Assembly: GCF_014356525.2 (NCBI RefSeq)
Contig: NC_052516.1
Location: 27,993,211 to 28,057,210, forward strand
Direction: 5' to 3'
Origin: Nilaparvata lugens
Lineage: Eukaryota > Arthropoda > Insecta > Hemiptera > Delphacidae
Length of the DNA: 64,000 bases
Position numbers and translations under genes: made by a program. The number at the start of each line of letters is the position of its first letter. Position 1 is the first letter of the stretch. The notes beneath the pieces were generated by a model. It saw only the letters and a program-made list of their open reading frames with translations. It ran no database searches and was not told the origin of the DNA. Positions 20,943-31,880 of this stretch are shown piece by piece.

Positions 20943-21880
20943 TTGTCGACTTCTTCCATCACTTTCTTAGTCGGTTTTATTTATCTTTCTCTTACTGTTT
21001 CTTCTACTGTTTTATTGTTCTATTTTCATCGCAAGTTCTCCCTTCTCAGTTCTCAATTTATTGTTAATTTCTTATTAATTTATTTTTATAATTTCTCAAT
21101 TTATTCTCAGTTCTCACTTCCTGGTTTTTTCATGTTTCACTTTTTTAATCTTTGGATATTTTTCATCTTTCACAAATTCTCTCAATTTCTCAGTATCATT
21201 TTTCTTCTATTCTTCAGTTCGGATTCTCTCTCCTTCCCATTTATTCTCAGTTCAGATTCACTCTCCATCCCATTTATTCTCAGTTCGGATTCTTTCTCTT
21301 TTCCATTCATCCTCAGTTCGGATTCTCTCTCCTTCCCATTTATTCTCACTTTGGATTCTTTCACCTTCCCATTTGTTCTTCTCATTTTCTCTGCCCTCTT
21401 TCAAAAGTTTTTTCTTTTTCTTCGACGTTCGATTTTCATCCTCTACATTTCTCTCAATGTCTATTTCCTCTCTTTCTCGATATTCTTGATTATTCTTAAT
21501 TGGGTCCTAATCGCCAGTTCGCCTTTTTCACCTTCTCCATCTCTTTTATTCAGTTCTTCTTCCTACTTTCTTCAAACATCTATTCTTTCGTCATATTTAT
21601 TTTTTATTCACATCCTCTTCATTTCTCAATATATTTCCTACCAATGTCTATTCTCACTCCTTCTCAATGTTTTCATCCTTTTCCTCTTCTGTAATTTCTT
21701 TCTGCTCTCCCCTTTCCTTCCCACATTTCTAATTCCTCTCTTTCTCGGAACGTATATTTTTCCTCTACCAATCGATTTTCATAATCAATATTTAATTTAT
21801 CTTCATAATCTTCTCTTAAATTAATATCGATGTCCTTATCGTCTCTCTTTCCACTCTTCATTTTCCTTCATTCCTTCTTC
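20943..21880. repeat. pyrimidine-rich tract with a 33-bp minisatellite (21214-21380)
   Basis: T/C-rich DNA of about 900 bases. Between 21214 and 21380 the unit TCAGTTCGGATTCTCTCTCC + TTCCCATTTATTC (33 bases) is repeated about five times (starts 21214, 21247, 21280, ~21313, ~21346). Because 33 is a multiple of three, the repeat stays open and produces a 293-codon Ser/Phe/Leu frame that I regard as spurious. Confidence 0.75.
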
Positions 21881-22620
21881 TTCTTCTTCTTCATCCTCTT
21901 TCTCTTCTTGTTCTTGTTGTTGTTCTTCTTCTTCTTTTCCTTCTTCCCCTTTTTCTCCTCCTTCTCCTCCTCCTCCTCCTCATCCTCCTTTATCTTCTTC
22001 TTCTTCTTGTTCTTCTTCTTCTTCTTCTTCTTCTTCTTCTTCTTCTTTTTTCTCTTCTTTTTTCTCTTCTTCTTCTTCTTCTTCTTCTTCTTCTTCTTCT
22101 TCTTCCTTCTTCTTCTTCTTTTTCTCCTTCTTCTTCTTCTTCTTCTTCTTCTTCTTCTTCTTCTTCTTCTTCTTCTTCTTCTTCTTCTTCTTCTTCTTCT
22201 ACTTCTCCTTCTCCTCCTCCTCCTCATCCTGTTTCTCCTCCTCCATATCCTTCTCCTCCATTTCCTCCTCCCACTCCTCCTCCTCCTCCTTTTCCTCTAC
22301 TTTCTCTTCTTCTTTTTCTCCTTCTTCTTCTTCTTCTTCGTCTTCTTCTTCTTCTTCTTCTTCGTCTTCTTCTTCGTCTTCTTCTTCGTCTTCTTCTTCG
22401 TCTCTTCTTCTTCTTCTTCTTCTTCTTCTTCTTCTTCTTCTTCTTCTTCTTCTTCTTCTTCTTCTTCTTCTCTTCTTCTTCTTCTTCTTCTTCTTCTTCT
22501 TCTTCTTCTTCTTCCTTCTTTCATCCTTGTTCCTCATTCATCTCTCTTCTCCACTTCTCATTCTTCTCTCCCTCAATTTCTTCCTTCTGCTCCATCTTTC
22601 TCCTCCCTTTTCATACGTCA
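21881..22620. repeat. (TTC)n / (TCC)n trinucleotide tract
   Basis: About 640 bases dominated by TTC units with interspersed TCC and TTCG variants, including a TCTTCTTCTTCG block at about 22336-22402. One of the longest trinucleotide tracts in the window; the GAA.TTC type is a known triplex-former. All poly-Leu, poly-Phe, poly-Ser, poly-Arg and poly-Glu frames here arise from composition. Confidence 0.9.
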
Positions 22621-23129
22621 ATTATAATTAAGGGCATTAGTGTGTGGAGCCCTTTCTTACTCTACAACGGGTCTTGTTTCATATATCCTAGCATTCACCA
22701 TCACTTACTTCTATATCCCTTCTTTCATATCATTCTTCCACATGTCGGAAGACCACATAAAAAATAATCGAGCCAAGGTATTGAAAGATATTCAGCCCTA
22801 TTGTGAATGAGTCGGGTTTTTATAATGGAGCTTAACCACAATGACTGTTAGGAATAGAAAAAATAAAAATGATACAAAAACTTGACGTGTTCCGTCCTTG
22901 AGTGGCAACCCGCATCTAAACAGATATGAAAAAAAGGATTTTGTGAAGGACATCAGATGCATTAAGACATGGACCGTTAGATGGGTATAAAAGGATAACT
23001 GAAATCAAGGTAACCTCGGAAATCATGTCATTGTACTGATTGGAGCTGGTTAAACGATTAATTACTCTTATTTTAACTTTCAACTCGGGTGCTGGGAACG
23101 GTTCTAATCTCGAAAATATTCGTAAGGAG
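22621..23129. other. intergenic, no gene seen
   Basis: Base composition is more balanced than on either side, but no exon or repeat partner was recognised. Confidence 0.4.
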
Positions 23130-23430
23130 GATTGGGTGGTGGTAGAGGATGATGAGGAAGAGGAGGGTGAAGAGGGAGATGGAGAAAGAGGAGGGAAATG
23201 AGGTGAAGGAAGGGGAGGAGGAGGTGAAGGAGAAGAAGAAGGAGGAGGAAGAGGTAGAAGAGGAGGAGGTGGAGAAATCAGTGGTGGTGGAGGACGAGGA
23301 GATGGTGCAGGAAGATGAAGAGGAGGAGGAGAAGAAGAATGAGGTGTAGGTGGAGAGTGAGTAGGAGTAAAAGGAGAAGAAGGAGGAGGAGAAATGAACA
23401 GGTGGAGAAGGAGGAGGGTGTGGGGAGGAA
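23130..23430. repeat. polypurine GGA/GAA tract
   Basis: GGAGGA, GAAGAAG and GTGGTGG-type units for about 300 bases. Overlapping frames on both strands are compositional. Confidence 0.8.
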
Positions 23431-23439
23431 AAAATGTCA

Positions 23440-23810
23440 AATATTTTTTTAAATTATGAGTATTATTGTATCAAATCAAACTGTTTATTCCTCAAAAACA
23501 AAAACACAATACATGTTATAGCAGCAATAAAACTCAAAATATACACAGAATTATAACATGACTATGAGCCTAGTAGCCTATGTTGATATTATAATGTATA
23601 TAAAATAAAATTTCTAAAAATACATGACCATGATTAACAAAACTGTGACTGTTAAATTAATAAATATTGATAACTATTATTGCTGTTAACATTTATATAT
23701 ACATTCATATATTTTCCTATTTCTTGATAATTTCTAGAGATGTATACTGTTTTCTTTGAAATTGTAATTGTTTTGATTGACAAATAAATTTGAATTTGGA
23801 TTTGAAAAAA
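23440..23810. mobile_element. two retroelement-tail-like segments
   Basis: At 23464-23560 a minus-strand tail (AAATCAAACTGTTTATTCCT read in reverse) and at 23715-23808 a plus-strand tail, GAAATTGTAATTGTTTTGAT then CAAATAAATTTGAATTTGGA. The second resembles tails at 48060-48120 and 60430-60490 (AATTTGAATTTGAA-type ends). Confidence 0.4.
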
Positions 23811-24780
23811 AAGGAGGAGAATAAGAATGAGAACGAGGAAGCGCAGAGGACGAAGAAGGAGAAGAAGGCAAAGGAAGAGAAAGAGGAGGAGGCTGAAAAA
23901 GAAAAGAAGGTGAAAAAGAAGGGGGAGTAGGTGGTAGAAGTGGAGATAATAGAGAAAAGTAAAGAATGAGGAAGAGACGAGATTATGAGAGATCGAAATC
24001 ATCAAAAACTCATAGAAAAAAAGACTACAGAGAGATGAGAGAAAATGGTGTGAAATGAAAAATTGGGAAGGATGGAGTGACGAGAATGAAGAAGGAGAAG
24101 AGAAGAATACTATTGGAAGAAATTGGATGAGGCAGAATGCACAAGGATTTAAACAGGTAGAAAAAATGGGGAAATGGGATTCGTAACTTCTTTGTTGTAT
24201 GAATCATCTAATGCTCTTTGCCTGATAGTGAAACTATAAAATTTGGAAGAGAAAGGAGAAGAAACGGTTATTTTAACGATTTTGAAAAAGGAGAAAGAAT
24301 GGAATTGACAGGAGTAGAAATATCTTAGAACAAAAAAGAGAGACGGAAAATGTGTACAAATTTATTTATTTCATATTAATATATCTTATAGAGTGAACAA
24401 TAATATAGCCAGAGAAGAAAAAAACAGAGTAAAATTCAAGGAGAGTAGCTTAGTATACGAGAAAAAGAAAGCTGATGAGTATACAAACAGGAGTGAGATG
24501 AAGCGAAGAAGGGGAGAAGAAGGATAAATAAAGAGGAAATCCGTGAAGCTTTAAAGCAATTGGAATTGAAGACAATATTATGGAGAAGATGAAGATGGAA
24601 AATAGTTAAAAATGAGTATGAACAAGAGAACAAGACGAAGAAGGATGATCAGAACGATTTCATCTTGAAATGAGAAAGCTCACCTGTAGAAGCTCATAAG
24701 GGGTGGAGCTTAGAGAAATATTATGAGAAAAGGGGATTTTGATAAGTTTAACAAATCTGTCCACATAAATATGTAGGTCT
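23811..24780. repeat. purine-rich low-complexity DNA
   Basis: GAGGAAG/AAGAAGG-rich to about 24130, then gradually mixed. Minus-strand frames are artefacts. No gene seen. Confidence 0.5.
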
Positions 24781-24789
24781 CCTATCAAC

Positions 24790-24858
24790 GTCTCACTCTC
24801 TCTTTCTTTCTTTCTTTCTCTCTCTCTCACTCTCAAGACTCTCTCTCTATCTCCCTCA
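24790..24858. repeat. (TC)n / (TTTC)n microsatellite
   Basis: Runs of TCTC and TTTC units interrupted by ACTCTCAAGA. Confidence 0.8.
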
Positions 24859-25640
24859 TGTGTGGTCTCCAATCACACAGAAAAATGTTTCATAATTATA
24901 TGCTCTAATTATCCGTCTGTCAATTTACTTAATCTCCTGAGAACTAGTCAAGTCCCATGTCTCAGAACTCTAGTTACTAATCTTATTTTGTACAAAAAAA
25001 CTTGGAATGAGTATTTCAGTGGAAATGTTCGAGCTTCTGATGTTAACACTAAATCAAGAAATATCAAGAGATTTTTTGTAAATAATATAACGATATCAAG
25101 CAAATTATCCTCTAATGCATGTTTCAGACGTTGATAATGAAGGAATTTTATTTAGTAGAGGATAGTATCTTAGGAAAAAAAATTCATGGAGGTCATAATT
25201 TCATAGCCTGGTCAATTTCTCTTGTATTTTCTCAATATTTACTTACCTGTTGCGAAGCACAAATACTCATATTTATATTATCATCTATTGAATTACACAT
25301 ATTTATTACTAATATTGATATAATGCTCATATTATCATAGAATGAGACAGTTATAAAGAGATATTTTCATATATTTATTGCCTGTTTGTTATTTGGTGAC
25401 ATTTTAATTTGATTTTGTTTTCTATTTTGACTCTTGTTACACTATTGACGATCTCAAGAGCCTTTTGACATTAAATAAGCTTTCTCTATTATATTATGTA
25501 TTAAATTGGTGCTTAACTAGAGTACACACATATAACCAAAGGAAACTTCCATACTTTCTACTCTAGATTGTTTATTTTATGATATAACTATTAGCTATTA
25601 ATTCAACAAGAAAATCTAAAACTTTGAATATAAATCCCTA
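24859..25640. other. AT-rich region with an unrecognised 90-codon frame
   Basis: A plus-strand frame at 24862-25134 has ordinary amino-acid composition but no recognisable motif and no splice context that I could defend. The rest is AT-rich and empty. Confidence 0.35.
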
Positions 25641-25649
25641 TAGAGCTGG

Positions 25650-25835
25650 CCAAGGGTTTTCTCCCCTTCTTCATCACTTCTTCTTTTCTTCTTCACTCCT
25701 CCTTCTCCCCTCCTTCCTTCCTTTTTTATCCATCGTTTTGCCATCTTCTTCTCTTTTTCCCTTCTTTTTTCCTTCCTCTTTCCTCCCTATTTCCTTCTCC
25801 TTCCCTTCTCCCCTTTCTCTCCTGACTCCTTCCTG
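25650..25835. repeat. pyrimidine-rich tract
   Basis: CCTTC/TTCTTC-rich stretch of about 180 bases. Confidence 0.7.
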
Positions 25836-25935
25836 ACATTTAAAAAGCTCATAAACCACTGATAATGCAATCATTTCAACCCATTAAACTCACTGCAAAA
25901 TAAACCAACAATAAATCATAGCTACTTAATAGTTA

Positions 25936-26115
25936 TTGATTATGCTGCAGCTAGGCAATCGAAATAGGACTGTCAATATGCAACTATCTATAGATATAAA
26001 CTATTTGCAGCAACCGGCATACGACCGTCAATCTACAGATATAGACTATTCCCAGCAACCGTCTTAAGACTCTCAATTTGCAGATATCAATAGATATAGA
26101 CTATTAGCAGCGCAT
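25936..26115. repeat. degenerate ~60-65-bp tandem repeat, three units
   Basis: Each unit has GCAGCAACCG or a variant, ACTGTCAAT/ACCGTCAAT/ACTCTCAAT, GCAGATATC or similar and AGATATAGACTATT. Units are diverged and vary in length. Confidence 0.65.
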
Positions 26116-26432
26116 TGAAGCAAGCTAAAGGTCTGTTGTCATAATGATTAATTCGTTACTGATGTCTGAATTCAATACAATGACAGTCATTGTGCGCATA
26201 TTGCTAGCTACTGTCTTATTAATGACTGTGATGATTGTATGTTTGACCTCATGAAGTCTGATTCATAACAACAGAAAGGTGAGTGAATAGTGTTTGTCAA
26301 ACTCAATGGTAATTCATTGAAATAATCATTAGTTTATTCTCCAATGTTCATATCAATTTGAGTTCTTTCTAATATATTTTTTCAGGACTACTCAATATTT
26401 TTTTGAATGAGTAACTTTAAAAGGAAACTCCT
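26116..26432. other. spacer, no gene seen
   Basis: Nothing recognised. Confidence 0.35.
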
Positions 26433-26433
26433 A

Positions 26434-26815
26434 CTATAGTGAGGTCCACGTTATAATTGCAGTGGTTGATTAGCAATGGTATTGCCATCCTTGTCTATCG
26501 TTCAACAAAGCGGATAGCGCTATCTCTTTCTCGCGTTGTACTGATGCCAGATCGTCTTTTCAACCATGTAGAATTGATAATTAATTTACAAAATATTTCA
26601 TCTTAATTATGAAAATTCATTATGACATTGTTGAAAAATATAATCTCTTGTTCAATAAAATATAATTTACTATTTTAAACGAAAATGGACAATTGATATT
26701 ACATCAATAGAACTGTATCAGCTACCGTATATAGAAGGCATTGACAAGACATAGGATCGGCAACGTGTTTCTCCTATCTTTCTTCACTGCCATTATAACA
26801 TGGGACTCACTATAG
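26434..26815. mobile_element. Tc1/mariner-type MITE with TA target duplication
   Basis: Left end TA|CTATAGTGAGGTCCACG..TTATAATTGCAGTG; the reverse complement of the right end reads TA|CTATAGTGAGTCCCATG..TTATAATGGCAGTG. A TA dinucleotide flanks both sides (26432-26433 and 26816-26817), as expected for Tc1/mariner insertions. About 380 bases and no transposase frame. The superfamily call rests on the TA duplication and end structure. Confidence 0.7.
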
Positions 26816-26854
26816 TACTACCCGCTGATTTATTGCAAGAGATTTCATTCTAAC

Positions 26855-27115
26855 TAGTAGGTAACCCGTGCTCCGCAAGGGTCCAATTAGGAAATTGACA
26901 AACTGAAATTTGACGTAATGAAATATTGATGAATTGAAAATAGACTATAACCAACCCTATAACCATCCCTTATAACCATCCTCTTTTAATTGAAAATCGA
27001 TATGCGAAATTTCAAGTTAATCAGTCCAGTAGTTGAGACGTGATGATGCGTCAAAAATAATTTTCCTATCCCGATATATGTATGAGGCAGTTCTTTCCTT
27101 TATTATAATATATAG
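26855..27115 (+). repeat. GATGCGTCAT dispersed repeat, longest copy
   Basis: Starts ACTAGTAGGTAACCCGTGCT + CCGCAAGGGT and carries GACGTGATGATGCGTCA and TTCTTTCCTTTATTATAATA at its end. It contains the segments shared with 17041-17450 and 18265-18415. The family type is unknown; no coding remnant. Confidence 0.6.
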
Positions 27116-27839
27116 ATTACAGATTATGGATATCTGTGATATAACTGAAATCGTGTAATTGATTCATGGATTCATCGTTGATTCATGGAATCTTTATTGT
27201 GATTATAAGGGTTCATCTATTTGGAATGAGCGGAAAATACCCAAAATGTAGCGTTGTCATGATATTAGATGGAGAATGATATGATATTAAATCGATTAAA
27301 TAACTAATAAATTGTAAATTAGTAAATAACTAATAATGAGTAGGTTTTTGATTTTGTTTTCAAATAAGTGCAATATTTCTAAAGTTTTTAATTTATTGTG
27401 GTACATTCTGTGATTCATTTAGAGTATAAATTCAAAATTTTCAATTCATTATTTCTGGACCGAAAATCAAGTGACGAAGCAGTGTGTGATTACATAACCT
27501 TAAATTTTGGACAACATTAACATTTTATCAAAATTTTTGGAGAGAAATAGTAAAGGCTAGGCCTAGTTTTTCCTCCAATGTCATAATTGTATTATGATTA
27601 AAATGTTTTATACAATAAATGAATAAATTTATTCATGTGATGAAGTAAAGGAGAAGAATATCAACCAGGAAAAACAAACACCGGCAAACGTTTCATGTCC
27701 AAAATTCGGAAAAGAAACCGTTTTGAATTAATTGTGTTGTTCCTCTCCCAATTATTGTTTCGATTTTGTGCTTTTGAGAAAGGAATGGATAAATAAAAAA
27801 AGTTCCCCATTGTCCTCGCATTCTTCTCCATTTATCCTT
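27116..27839. other. AT-rich spacer, no gene seen
   Basis: A short AATAAATGAATAAAT tail occurs near 27620 and could end a small retroelement fragment. Nothing else recognised. Confidence 0.4.
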
Positions 27840-28253
27840 CATCTCCTTTTCCTCTTTTCAAGATGCGTCTTATTAATAATTAACCTCTTCTTGATCATAT
27901 TATGATCTTTCTTTCTCTTGCTTTGTTTTCCTCACTTCTTCTTCTTTCTTCCATTGTTTGTCATCTCACCAACCAACATTCGCATCCACCCTCTCCATCA
28001 CCTCTCTCCTCCTCATTGTCCTCATTTACCTTCCTCCTCCATCTCCTACACCTACTCCTCCTCCGCCTTCACCCCTTTATCATCCTTCTCATCCTCTTCT
28101 CCCTTCTTCTCTTCATCTTCCACCTCCTCCTTCTCCTACTCATCATCTTCCACCTCCACCTCCTCCTCCTGTTCCTACTCAACTCCTCTTTCTCCTCGTT
28201 TGCTCTTTTTCCTCCACCTCCTCATTCTCCCCTTCCTCCTCATCCTACGTGGA
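27840..28253. repeat. polypyrimidine tract (CCTCC/TTCTCC)
   Basis: C/T-rich for about 400 bases and open in all three plus-strand frames; no protein is implied. The second SINE copy is inserted at its end, and the tract appears to resume at 28492. Confidence 0.8.
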
Positions 28254-28255
28254 GT

Positions 28256-28488
28256 GATCCGTGGTCTAGTGGATAGAGTGCCTGCGTAGCAGCATAGAGA
28301 TCCCAGGTTCAAACCCTCTCAATACCAAAAGTTTTTTAACCAGATCTCTCCCGTGTTATCGGATGGGCACGATAAACTGTCGGTCCCGGCTAAAGTATGA
28401 CAGTCGTAAGGCCCATTGCGGCTTAAATTATATTCAGGCGGTGGGACCTTCCCACAAGGGACTCCTCACCAACAAAAGCTATACGAGT
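28256..28488 (+). mobile_element. tRNA-derived SINE, copy 2 (best A and B boxes)
   Basis: A box TGGTCTAGTGG (28262-28272) and B box GGTTCAAACCC (28306-28316) are at tRNA-like spacing. The body has CGTGTTATCGGATGGGCACG, GTCGGTCCCGGCTAAAGTAT, GGCTTAAATTATATTCAGGC and GGTGGGACCTTCCC. The 5' end resembles a tRNA head (GTGGTCTAGTGGATAGAGTG). It sits within C/T-rich DNA, which continues on both sides. Confidence 0.85.
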
Positions 28489-28491
28489 TTA

Positions 28492-28575
28492 CTTTTTTTC
28501 CTCCTCCTACTTCTCCACCTCCTCTTACTCCTCCTCCTCCTCCTCCTCCTCCTCCTCTTCCTCCTCCTCTTATCT
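28492..28575. repeat. (CTC)n tract
   Basis: CCTCCTCCT-type units directly after the SINE; probably the other half of the tract at 27840-28253 split by the insertion. Confidence 0.75.
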
Positions 28576-28739
28576 AAGTCATCACCACTTCCTTTCAACA
28601 TTATCTCCACCCCATCACTTCCTTTCTCTATCGCTCCTCTTCGTCTCCCTATATCCTTTTCCATTTCTTCTTGCCAGCAGCAATCAACTGGACGCCCATA
28701 CACCGATAGCCTTACTATGCCCAGATCAAGATAATGTCA

Positions 28740-29150
28740 ACAAGCTACTTAGTAGACCCCTACATTTACAAACAAACTCTCTAAAAATAGACCAACATTT
28801 CCACATGTTTCTATCACCACTTTCTTATATTCTCTCCCACTCACTCTATCTCTCTCATTCAATCTTTCCGACTTTTTCTCACTCACCTGCCAATTGAGAT
28901 TATTCCCCATCTACCTTTTCCCTCCCTTATTTTCAACCTGCCACCATCACTTTCTCACTCATTCTCTCTCTCTCACACACACTTCCTCTCTTTCGTGATT
29001 TACTCTCTCAACTTGTCAGTACTCAACCTATGTCAATCTTATGGCAGGAAGAGTACACACCATTTTCTGACCCATTCACTCTCTCCCTATTTCACTATTA
29101 TGCTCTGCTCAATATAATTATAGAACTCTTAAATATTATTCATCCTGTTA
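28740..29150. other. C/T-rich intergenic DNA
   Basis: CTCTCT/CACTCACTC-rich, moderate complexity. No gene seen. Confidence 0.4.
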
Positions 29151-29156
29151 TTTTAC

Positions 29157-29229
29157 TTGAATGAAAAAGACTAAGAAATTGTCAAAAAACCACTGATTTA
29201 TTGACAATTTCTTAGTCTTTTTCATTCAA
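29157..29229. repeat. 29-bp perfect inverted repeat (hairpin)
   Basis: Arms 29157-29185 (starting TTGAATGAAAAAGACTAAGA) and 29201-29229 are exact reverse complements around a 15-base loop. The arms are perfect with no internal mismatch. Confidence 0.85.
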
Positions 29230-29652
29230 TATGAATAATTACCACAATATCAACTTCTCAACTACACAAAAAATGTTATTTTACTCTTACTGGTAATCAT
29301 TTTAAACATGAGTAAATAAATCTGAATCTGATCCTTCACTTCTCCTATTGTTTTTCCCAAATTATTGCTTTATCAAATTTTTCCCTCTTCTGTCTACCTG
29401 ACTTCCCTTTCTCAATGTTTCTCTCTGATCTCCTCCCTTGTATACATCTTCACCTCTCTATTTTCCTGATCTCTTGATACTCTCAATCTAAAGTATTTCT
29501 CTACTTCATCGTTTGCCTCCTCTTCTACTCATTCTCTTCTTTTTATATTTAATTCAATTTCTAATTTTTGGTGATGGTTTCACCATTGAATCCAATGCGA
29601 GCCGCATTCCGATCCATTCCGAGCTGCTTTGTATTAACACACTTTTTCTTAT

Positions 29653-29854
29653 GTATTTGAACACGACATGCAGTCAATTAATGAGTAAATAATTGAAAAC
29701 TTTTACTTACTGACTGAAGTACTTTCAATAGTCTAGCGATCATTTGAAAATGATCTGTTGAAAATGATCGCTAGACTATTGAAAGTACTTCAGTCAGTAA
29801 GTAAAAGTTTTCAATTATTTACTCATTAATTGACTGCATGTCGTGTTCAAATAC
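29653..29854. repeat. 93-bp perfect inverted repeat
   Basis: Positions 29653-29745 and 29762-29854 are exact reverse complements, checked base by base, with a 16-base spacer (GAAAATGATCTGTTGA). Complementarity continues outward with mismatches. Such perfect arms imply recent origin, ongoing correction, or a fold-back assembly artefact. No coding content. Confidence 0.9.
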
Positions 29855-29944
29855 TTAAAAAAGTGTTCTAATTTTTGTTCTCTCATTATGATTTTGATTC
29901 AATATATCTGAGTAATCTGCTGTTTGCCATATGTCTTTCCAGAT

Positions 29945-31530
29945 CTGACAAAGGAGAATAGAATCAACCAATCTTCTTTGTTGCTCTCTGCATCTCTCTC
30001 ATCAGAAAATTCCATTCAACTGAGACAGCTCTGCTTCGTGTCACTGATGATATAAGGTTAGCTATGGACCAAAGAAAATGCACCATCCTCACCCTATTTG
30101 ATTTTTCTAAAGCATTCGATACTGTTGATCATACAGTCCTTCTGAATAAGTTGGCTATTCTTGGTTTCAGTCACAACTCGTTAGTTTGGTTTAAATCCTA
30201 TCTATTAGGTAGGAAACAATGTGTATCTGTCGGTGACAAAAAGTCAACTTGGAAAAACGTTATGCATGGAGTTCCACAAGGTTCAATTTTAGGACTCTCC
30301 TCTTCACTTTGTATGCTAATGACCTTTCTTCCATTATCAAATTCTCCAGTTTCCATACTTATGCAGACGACCTTCAAATCTATTTAAGCTGTCCCATAAC
30401 AAAAATTAATGAAACAGTTGGAATAATGAATCAGGATATCAATTCGATAGTGGAATGGACAAAGAAAAATGGCCTTAAGCTTAACCCATCAAAACACAAC
30501 CCATTATAATGGATATTCTCGTCTTATAAACAATATTGACCTTGAATCGATTCACAAAATTAGTGTAGACGGTAATGACATTCCTTACTGTAGCTCAGTT
30601 AAAAATTTAGGCATTATTATGAATAATACTCTGACTGGTCAGAACAAGTGAACAAAACTTGTAAAAGGTATTCTCAGCCATGCATGCATTGAAGAAAATG
30701 CACGATATCCTCCCTAGAAACATAAATATTATTGGTTCAATCTCTCATTCCCACATTTAATGTATTGTAATTCTGGTCTTAATGATATGCAAGTCACTCT
30801 GAATGATAAACTACAGCGTTGCCAAAATTATTGTCTACGTTTCGTCTACTCTCTCCAACGCCATGATCATATCACCCCAGCCCACATTGCTAGTTCAACA
30901 TTGAAGCTTCCCGATCAGAGGCTTTTTCGAATAGTCAAGCTTGTTAGAGATATCTTGAAATACGGTAATCCGAACTATTTAAAGATGATTTCAAATTTGT
31001 CTCTGAAGGTAGGAGGATAGATGCTTCACATACTAGAACCGGAGAAAGTACTTTAAGGATACCCAATCATCGAACTACTATTTTACAAAATCCTCTTAGT
31101 CAGTGCCTGTCGTGCATGGAATACACTTCCTGTTTCTATCAGGTCTATCGAGAGCCGAGCGAGCTTCAACTGACTTTAAAAAAAAATATTTTGGAACAAA
31201 TGACTGAAACTGTCCGGCCCTAGAACGATCACATGACAACCATCCCCCACCCATTCCACCAATATAAACCTTTAAACCATGTTATAGAACGAATTGTTAT
31301 ATATATATTATATAAACTCATGTTATTTCAATTATCCACTGCATACTGCTATATATTACTGAAATTTGATAACCCTGATCTACTTTCAGCCTACTTCATT
31401 TATTAATCAATTATTTGATCTTATCTACCTATATATTATTTTACTTTATCAATTTTCTGTTTTTTCTCTTCAATATCATATTGATTAAAACTTTTACAAT
31501 ATTCCATTAATAAATAAATCCTTAGTTAAA
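29945..31530 (+). pseudogene. jockey-like non-LTR retrotransposon ORF2 (reverse transcriptase), 5'-truncated and frameshifted
   Basis: Translation from about 30004 gives HSTETALL, then FDFSKAFDTVDH (RT motif with the first catalytic Asp), GVPQGSIL, YADDLQIY (the YxDD catalytic core), GLKLNPSK and, further on, LGIIMNN. The C-terminal part holds LQRCQNYCLRFVY and a conserved-looking ACRAWNTLP near 31105-31135. The frame is broken at least four times: near 30294 (one base missing after GSILG), near 30490, near 30640 and near 30750, and there is a stop near 31020. The 5' half (endonuclease, ORF1) is missing. The 3' end has an A/T-rich tail with AATAAATAAAT at about 31510. The copy is dead. Jockey-like is judged from motif style only. 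Confidence 0.85.
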
Positions 31531-31599
31531 TAACGAAATTAACGTTTTGGTAGAGAGTTAGTGGGGAGGATATTTTTAATATTCTTCCAAAGAATGGAC

Positions 31600-31880
31600 A
31601 TTGAAATGAAAGAGTGAGAGGAAAGTTTGTTGAAAAATGAAGGAGTGAGAGAACAACTAGGATAAGAAATGAAAGAGTGAGAAGAAATATAATGAGAAAT
31701 GAAAGAGTGAGAGAACAACTAGAATAAGAAATGATAAAGTGAGAAGAAACTATAATGAAAAATGAAGGAGTGAGAGAACAACTAGGATAAGAAATGAAAG
31801 AGTAAGATGAAATTATAATGAGACATGAAGGAGTGGGAGAACAGATAGAATGAGGAATGGAAGAGTGAGAAAGAAATTGG
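31600..31880. repeat. 62-bp minisatellite, about 4.5 units
   Basis: The unit contains AACAACTAGGATAAGAAATG, AAAGAGTGAGAAGAAA and ATAATGA. AACAACTAG starts at 31652, 31714 and 31777. It lies directly downstream of the retrotransposon tail. Confidence 0.8.

Noticed and set aside
20943..22627. Frames of 293 and 265 codons rich in Phe, Leu and Ser, and poly-Arg/poly-Glu frames on the other strand
   Set aside because: They coincide with a T/C tract, a 33-bp repeat and a (TTC)n microsatellite, so they look like membrane proteins only because of composition.
27902..28289. Overlapping Pro/Ser/Leu-rich frames
   Set aside because: Three plus-strand frames are open together across a C/T-rich tract; no domain.
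29653..29854. Rho-independent terminator
   Set aside because: The hairpin is far too long, lies in eukaryotic DNA and has no gene upstream.
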